From positions 1,054,001 through 1,118,000 of the forward strand of contig CAVYMQ010000003.1 of assembly GCA_963769665.1 (NCBI GenBank): a DNA stretch of 64,000 bases, given 5' to 3'. A model generated the notes under the pieces. It saw only the letters and a list, made by a program, of their open reading frames with translations. It was not told the DNA's origin and made no database searches. The stretch comes from JACCTU01 sp963769665 (GTDB taxonomy: Bacteria; Actinomycetota; Thermoleophilia; Gaiellales; Gaiellaceae). Shown piece after piece: positions 61,232 through 64,000 of the stretch (positions are counted from its first letter, which is position 1; every line of letters begins with the position of its first letter). The position numbers were made by a program, and so were the translations under genes.

Positions 61232-62280
61232 GTGGCCTCCTCGACGACGAATGTGCTGTCCGGGTCCCAGCTGACGGTGACGTTGTCTCCTTCGACTGCA
61301 GTACCCGACGACTGCACGAAGACGGTGAGCTTTCCAGCGGAGGTGTCGACGACGTACTGCGTCGCGACGCCGATGTACGCGCGCTCGGCGATGGTGCCCT
61401 TGATCGCGTTCGCGCCGGTTGCGTCCAGTCGCAGCTGCTCCGGCCGAACGCCGACCCGGATGCGTGTGCCGGCCGTCGGCAGCTCGGCGCCGACGCGCAA
61501 CTCGCCCACTTCGTCGACGCGCACGGAGCCCGCGGTCGTGACCGTGCCGTCGAGCAGGTTCGACACACCGAGGAACCCGGCAACGAAGCCCGTGCGCGGC
61601 CGCTCGTAGAGGTCGGTGGGGGTGCCGAGCTGCTCGATTTTCCCGTGGTTCATGACCGCGATCGCGTCGGCCATCGTCATCGCCTCCTCCTGGTCGTGCG
61701 TGACGTGGACGAAGGTGAGACCCATCTCACTCTGGATGCGCTTCAGCTCGAGCTGCATCTGCTTGCGGAGCTTCAGGTCGAGTGCGCCGAGCGGCTCGTC
61801 GAGCAAGAGCACCTTCGGGCTGTTCACGAGCGCCCGCGCGAGCGCGACGCGCTGCTGCTGCCCGCCGGAGAGCTGGCTCGGCTTGCGCGCGTCGAGCCCT
61901 TCGAGCCCGACGATGCGCAACAGCTCGCGTGCGCGTCCTTTCAGCTGGTCCTTCGGCACCTTCTTTCTGCGCAGCCCGAACGCAACGTTCTCGAAGACGT
62001 TCAGGTGCGGGAAGAGCGCATAGCTCTGGAAGACCGTGTTCACTTCGCGCTTGTAGGGCGGCACACCCGTCACGGGCTTGCCGGCGACCTCGATCGTCCC
62101 GCCGTCCGGCTCCTCGAACCCGCCGATCATCCGTAGCGTCGTCGTCTTGCCGCAGCCCGACGGTCCGAGCAGTGCGAAGAACGACCCGGACGGAATCTCG
62201 AGCGTGAGGTCGTCGACGGCGAGCATGTCGCCGAACGTCTTTGTGACGCCCGTGAGACGTACGTCCAGGGCTGTGGTCAT
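61228..62280 (-). CDS. potA: Polyamine ABC transporter ATP-binding protein (PotA-type)
   Basis: 350 aa from the ATG at 62280 (GGACGGAG upstream). Walker A GPSGCGKTT, signature LSGGQQQRVALARAL, Walker B VLLLDEPLGALD, H-loop HVTHDQEEAM, then a TOBE domain. Energises uptake through the two permeases. Confidence 0.92.
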   Translation of the reverse strand: MTTALDVRLTGVTKTFGDMLAVDDLTLEIPSGSFFALLGPSGCGKTTTLRMIGGFEEPDGGTIEVAGKPVTGVPPYKREVNTVFQSYALFPHLNVFENVAFGLRRKKVPKDQLKGRARELLRIVGLEGLDARKPSQLSGGQQQRVALARALVNSPKVLLLDEPLGALDLKLRKQMQLELKRIQSEMGLTFVHVTHDQEEAMTMADAIAVMNHGKIEQLGTPTDLYERPRTGFVAGFLGVSNLLDGTVTTAGSVRVDEVGELRVGAELPTAGTRIRVGVRPEQLRLDATGANAIKGTIAERAYIGVATQYVVDTSAGKLTVFVQSSGTAVEGDNVTVSWDPDSTFVVEEAT

Positions 62281-62321
62281 CGACTCCGTCCGCGGAAAAT
62301 GCGCAGCATTTTCTGCGGTTA

Positions 62322-63761
62322 TCACGAGAGCTTGACAGCGACGTGCTTGATGCGCGTGTACTCCTCCATGGAGTACAGGGACATGTCCTTGCCGTAACCC
62401 GACTCCTTGAAGCCGCCGTGCGGCATCTCGGAGGCGAGCGGGAAGAGGTGCTCGTTGACCCAGATGGTCCCGAACTCGAGCTTCTTCGCCGCGCTCAGGG
62501 CGCGGCCGACGTCGCGCGAGAAGACCGATGCCGCGAGTCCGTAGCGGGTGTCGTTCGCCATCGCGATCGCCTCGTCGTCGCTCGAGAACCGTTGCATCGA
62601 GACGACCGGCCCGAAGACCTCGCGCTGCACGATCTCGGAGTCCTGCGTGACGTCGGCGACGATCGTCGGCTTGACGAAGAAGCCGCGGTCGCCGATCGCC
62701 GCGCCGCCGGTCACGACGGTCGCCTTGCCGTCGAGCCGCTCGAGGAAGCCGAGCACGCGCTCCTGCTGCTCCTTCGAGATCACCGGGCCCATGTCGACGT
62801 CGTCGCCGTCGGCCGGGTCGCCGACCTTCATCGCCTCGACGACGCTCTTGGTCTGCGCGAGCACGTCGTCGTAGATCGACTCGCTGACCAGAATCCTGGA
62901 TGAAGCAGTGCAGTCCTGGCCCGAGTTCCAGTAGCCGCCGATCTTGATCGCCTCGGCGACCTGCTCCGGGTCGGCGTCGTCGAGCACGACCATCGGCGCC
63001 TTGCCGCCGAGCTCGAGATGGACGCGCTTGAGGGTGTCGCTCGCGTTTCGCGCGATCAGCTTCCCGGTCTCGACGTCGCCGGTGAGCGACACGAGCCGGA
63101 TGTCCGGATGGCGGACGAGCCGGTCGCCGACGGGGAGTCCGTCGCCGGTGACGACCTGCACGACGCCCGGCGGGAGGATCTCCTGCGCGAGCTCCATGAA
63201 GCGGAGCGTCGTCAGAGGCGTCTGCTCGGCCGGCTTGAGGATCTGGACGTTGCCGGCGGCGAGCGCAGGACCGAGCTTCCAGACGACCATCATCAGCGGG
63301 TAGTTCCAGGGCGTGATCCCGGCGACGATCCCGAGCGGCTCGCGGCGGATGATCGACGTGTAGCCCTCGACGTACTCGCCTGCGGCCTTGCCCTCGAGCG
63401 TGCGGGCGGCGCCGGCGAAGAAACGCAGGTTGTCGGCCGAGAACGGCACCTCGTCGCCGACGATCGACATCGGCTTGCCGACGTTCAGCGACTCGAGCTT
63501 CGCGAGCTCGTCCGCGTTCTCGTCGAGCAGGTCGGCGAGCTTCAGCAGCAGCTCCATGCGGTCCTTCGGCGTCTTCTCGAGCCAGTCGGGCAGCGCCGCC
63601 TTCGCGGCCTCGACGGCCCGATCGACGTCTGCCTCCGTCGAGCGCTGGACCTCGGCGATCACCTCGCCGGTCGAGGGGTTCAGGACCTCCATCGTCCCGC
63701 CCTCGGACTCGACCCAATCGCCCCCGATGAAGTTCTTGTGCTGCTGAACGGTCACGCTCAT
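62322..63761 (-). CDS. NAD-dependent aldehyde dehydrogenase (gamma-aminobutyraldehyde type)
   Basis: 479 aa from the ATG at 63761 (GGAAGGGA upstream). Catalytic Cys in NSGQDCTASSRIL, general-base Glu in VHLELGGKAP, cofactor loop in GVVQVVTGDGLPVG. With the aminotransferase and polyamine transporter it probably oxidises gamma-aminobutyraldehyde to GABA. First complete gene of the operon. Confidence 0.9.
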   Translation of the reverse strand: MSVTVQQHKNFIGGDWVESEGGTMEVLNPSTGEVIAEVQRSTEADVDRAVEAAKAALPDWLEKTPKDRMELLLKLADLLDENADELAKLESLNVGKPMSIVGDEVPFSADNLRFFAGAARTLEGKAAGEYVEGYTSIIRREPLGIVAGITPWNYPLMMVVWKLGPALAAGNVQILKPAEQTPLTTLRFMELAQEILPPGVVQVVTGDGLPVGDRLVRHPDIRLVSLTGDVETGKLIARNASDTLKRVHLELGGKAPMVVLDDADPEQVAEAIKIGGYWNSGQDCTASSRILVSESIYDDVLAQTKSVVEAMKVGDPADGDDVDMGPVISKEQQERVLGFLERLDGKATVVTGGAAIGDRGFFVKPTIVADVTQDSEIVQREVFGPVVSMQRFSSDDEAIAMANDTRYGLAASVFSRDVGRALSAAKKLEFGTIWVNEHLFPLASEMPHGGFKESGYGKDMSLYSMEEYTRIKHVAVKLS

Positions 63762-63852
63762 GAGCTCAGTCCCTTCCGACGGTTTCACGCCAGTGTGTCG
63801 AGCCTACCGCCGCTCGAAGGCGAGAGACAAGGGCTCGGTTTGGACGCCATGG

Positions 63853-63999
63853 CTAACGAGCCCCGGCCGCCTGCGCGCCCCCGGCCGTGGGCGTGACCGC
63901 GCCGGTGTCGCGGGTCAGGCGCGTGGCCAGGTAGACCGGGATCGTCGAGAGCAGGATCAGGACGACGGCCACGACGTTCACGACCGGCAGCTGGTTGGG
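63853..63999 (-). CDS. C-terminus of an ABC transporter permease (cut by window edge)
   Basis: The visible 48 codons encode a last membrane helix VVNVVAVVLILLSTIPVYLA followed by a polar tail and TAG. This matches the end of a PotC-type permease. It belongs to a second transporter gene set upstream of the aldehyde dehydrogenase; the start is outside the window. Confidence 0.75.
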   Translation of the reverse strand, partial: PNQLPVVNVVAVVLILLSTIPVYLATRLTRDTGAVTPTAGGAQAAGAR

Positions 64000-64000
64000 C

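Noticed and set aside
1..64000. CRISPR arrays, insertion sequences, prophage or integrase genes
   Set aside because: No regular spacer-repeat array, transposase, integrase or phage structural gene was seen in any frame; codon use is uniform across the window.

Overview
The window is one 64 kb stretch of a high-GC, gene-dense bacterial chromosome with GTG and TTG starts, ATGA/GTGA stop-start overlaps and almost no mobile DNA. Actinobacterial families (MarP-like protease, DUF1206, CtaG, a free-standing diadenylate cyclase) and a secreted protein with repeated Y-Q-W-x-R-C beta-domains suggest a soil actinobacterium, probably class Thermoleophilia. The taxon is inference; no rRNA is present.

Layout. 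1-5 kb: truncated MarP-like protease, HD-GYP protein, secreted protein, and a fused homocysteine methyltransferase/methylenetetrahydrofolate reductase behind a SAM-I riboswitch. 5.0-5.55 kb: a gene-free stretch of strong hairpins and palindromes. 5.5-14 kb: small metabolic and hydrolase genes, an ECF sigma factor, and a translationally coupled cyclodeaminase-subtilase-GAF operon. 14-20 kb: a short repeat protein, an MFS transporter fused to a cyclic-nucleotide domain, and a cyclase-ATPase-TPR regulator next to it. 20-27 kb: valS, two exported proteins, three tRNAs (Val, Glu, Lys), and an arsR-arsM-arsC operon with a visible ArsR operator. 27-36 kb: a long plus-strand run (M48 protease, CDF transporter, SDR, glycogen debranching enzyme, glycosyltransferase, MATE pump). 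36-43 kb: a PLP cystathionine enzyme, PRC-barrel gene pair, AlkZ-like glycosylase, methyltransferase and diadenylate cyclase. 41.5-46.5 kb: a minus-strand operon purM-purN-purH-(MerB-like gene)-cbs. 47-54.5 kb: CtaG, purL-purF, small membrane proteins, EamA transporter, acetyltransferase, two VOC proteins. 54.5-56.9 kb: two coupled exported proteins. 56.9-64 kb: a polyamine uptake and catabolism operon, with a second permease cut by the right edge.

The most notable observation is at 42936-43589. This MerB-family (organomercurial lyase-like) gene is interrupted by one in-frame TGA exactly where the second catalytic cysteine of MerB is expected. Homology-like sequence continues in the same frame on both sides, and a hairpin with a GGUC apical loop lies about 20 nt after the TGA, like a bacterial SECIS element. 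It reads as a selenocysteine-containing MerB-like protein sitting between purH and cbs.

Functional links: sulfur and one-carbon metabolism (SAM-riboswitch-controlled methionine synthesis/MTHFR, cystathionine beta-synthase, cystathionine gamma-enzyme, cyclodeaminase), purine synthesis (purM, N, H, F, L), putrescine use (PotABCD, aminotransferase, aldehyde dehydrogenase), arsenic detoxification, and several nucleotide second-messenger proteins (HD-GYP, class III cyclase with a neighbouring cNMP-binding transporter, diadenylate cyclase).
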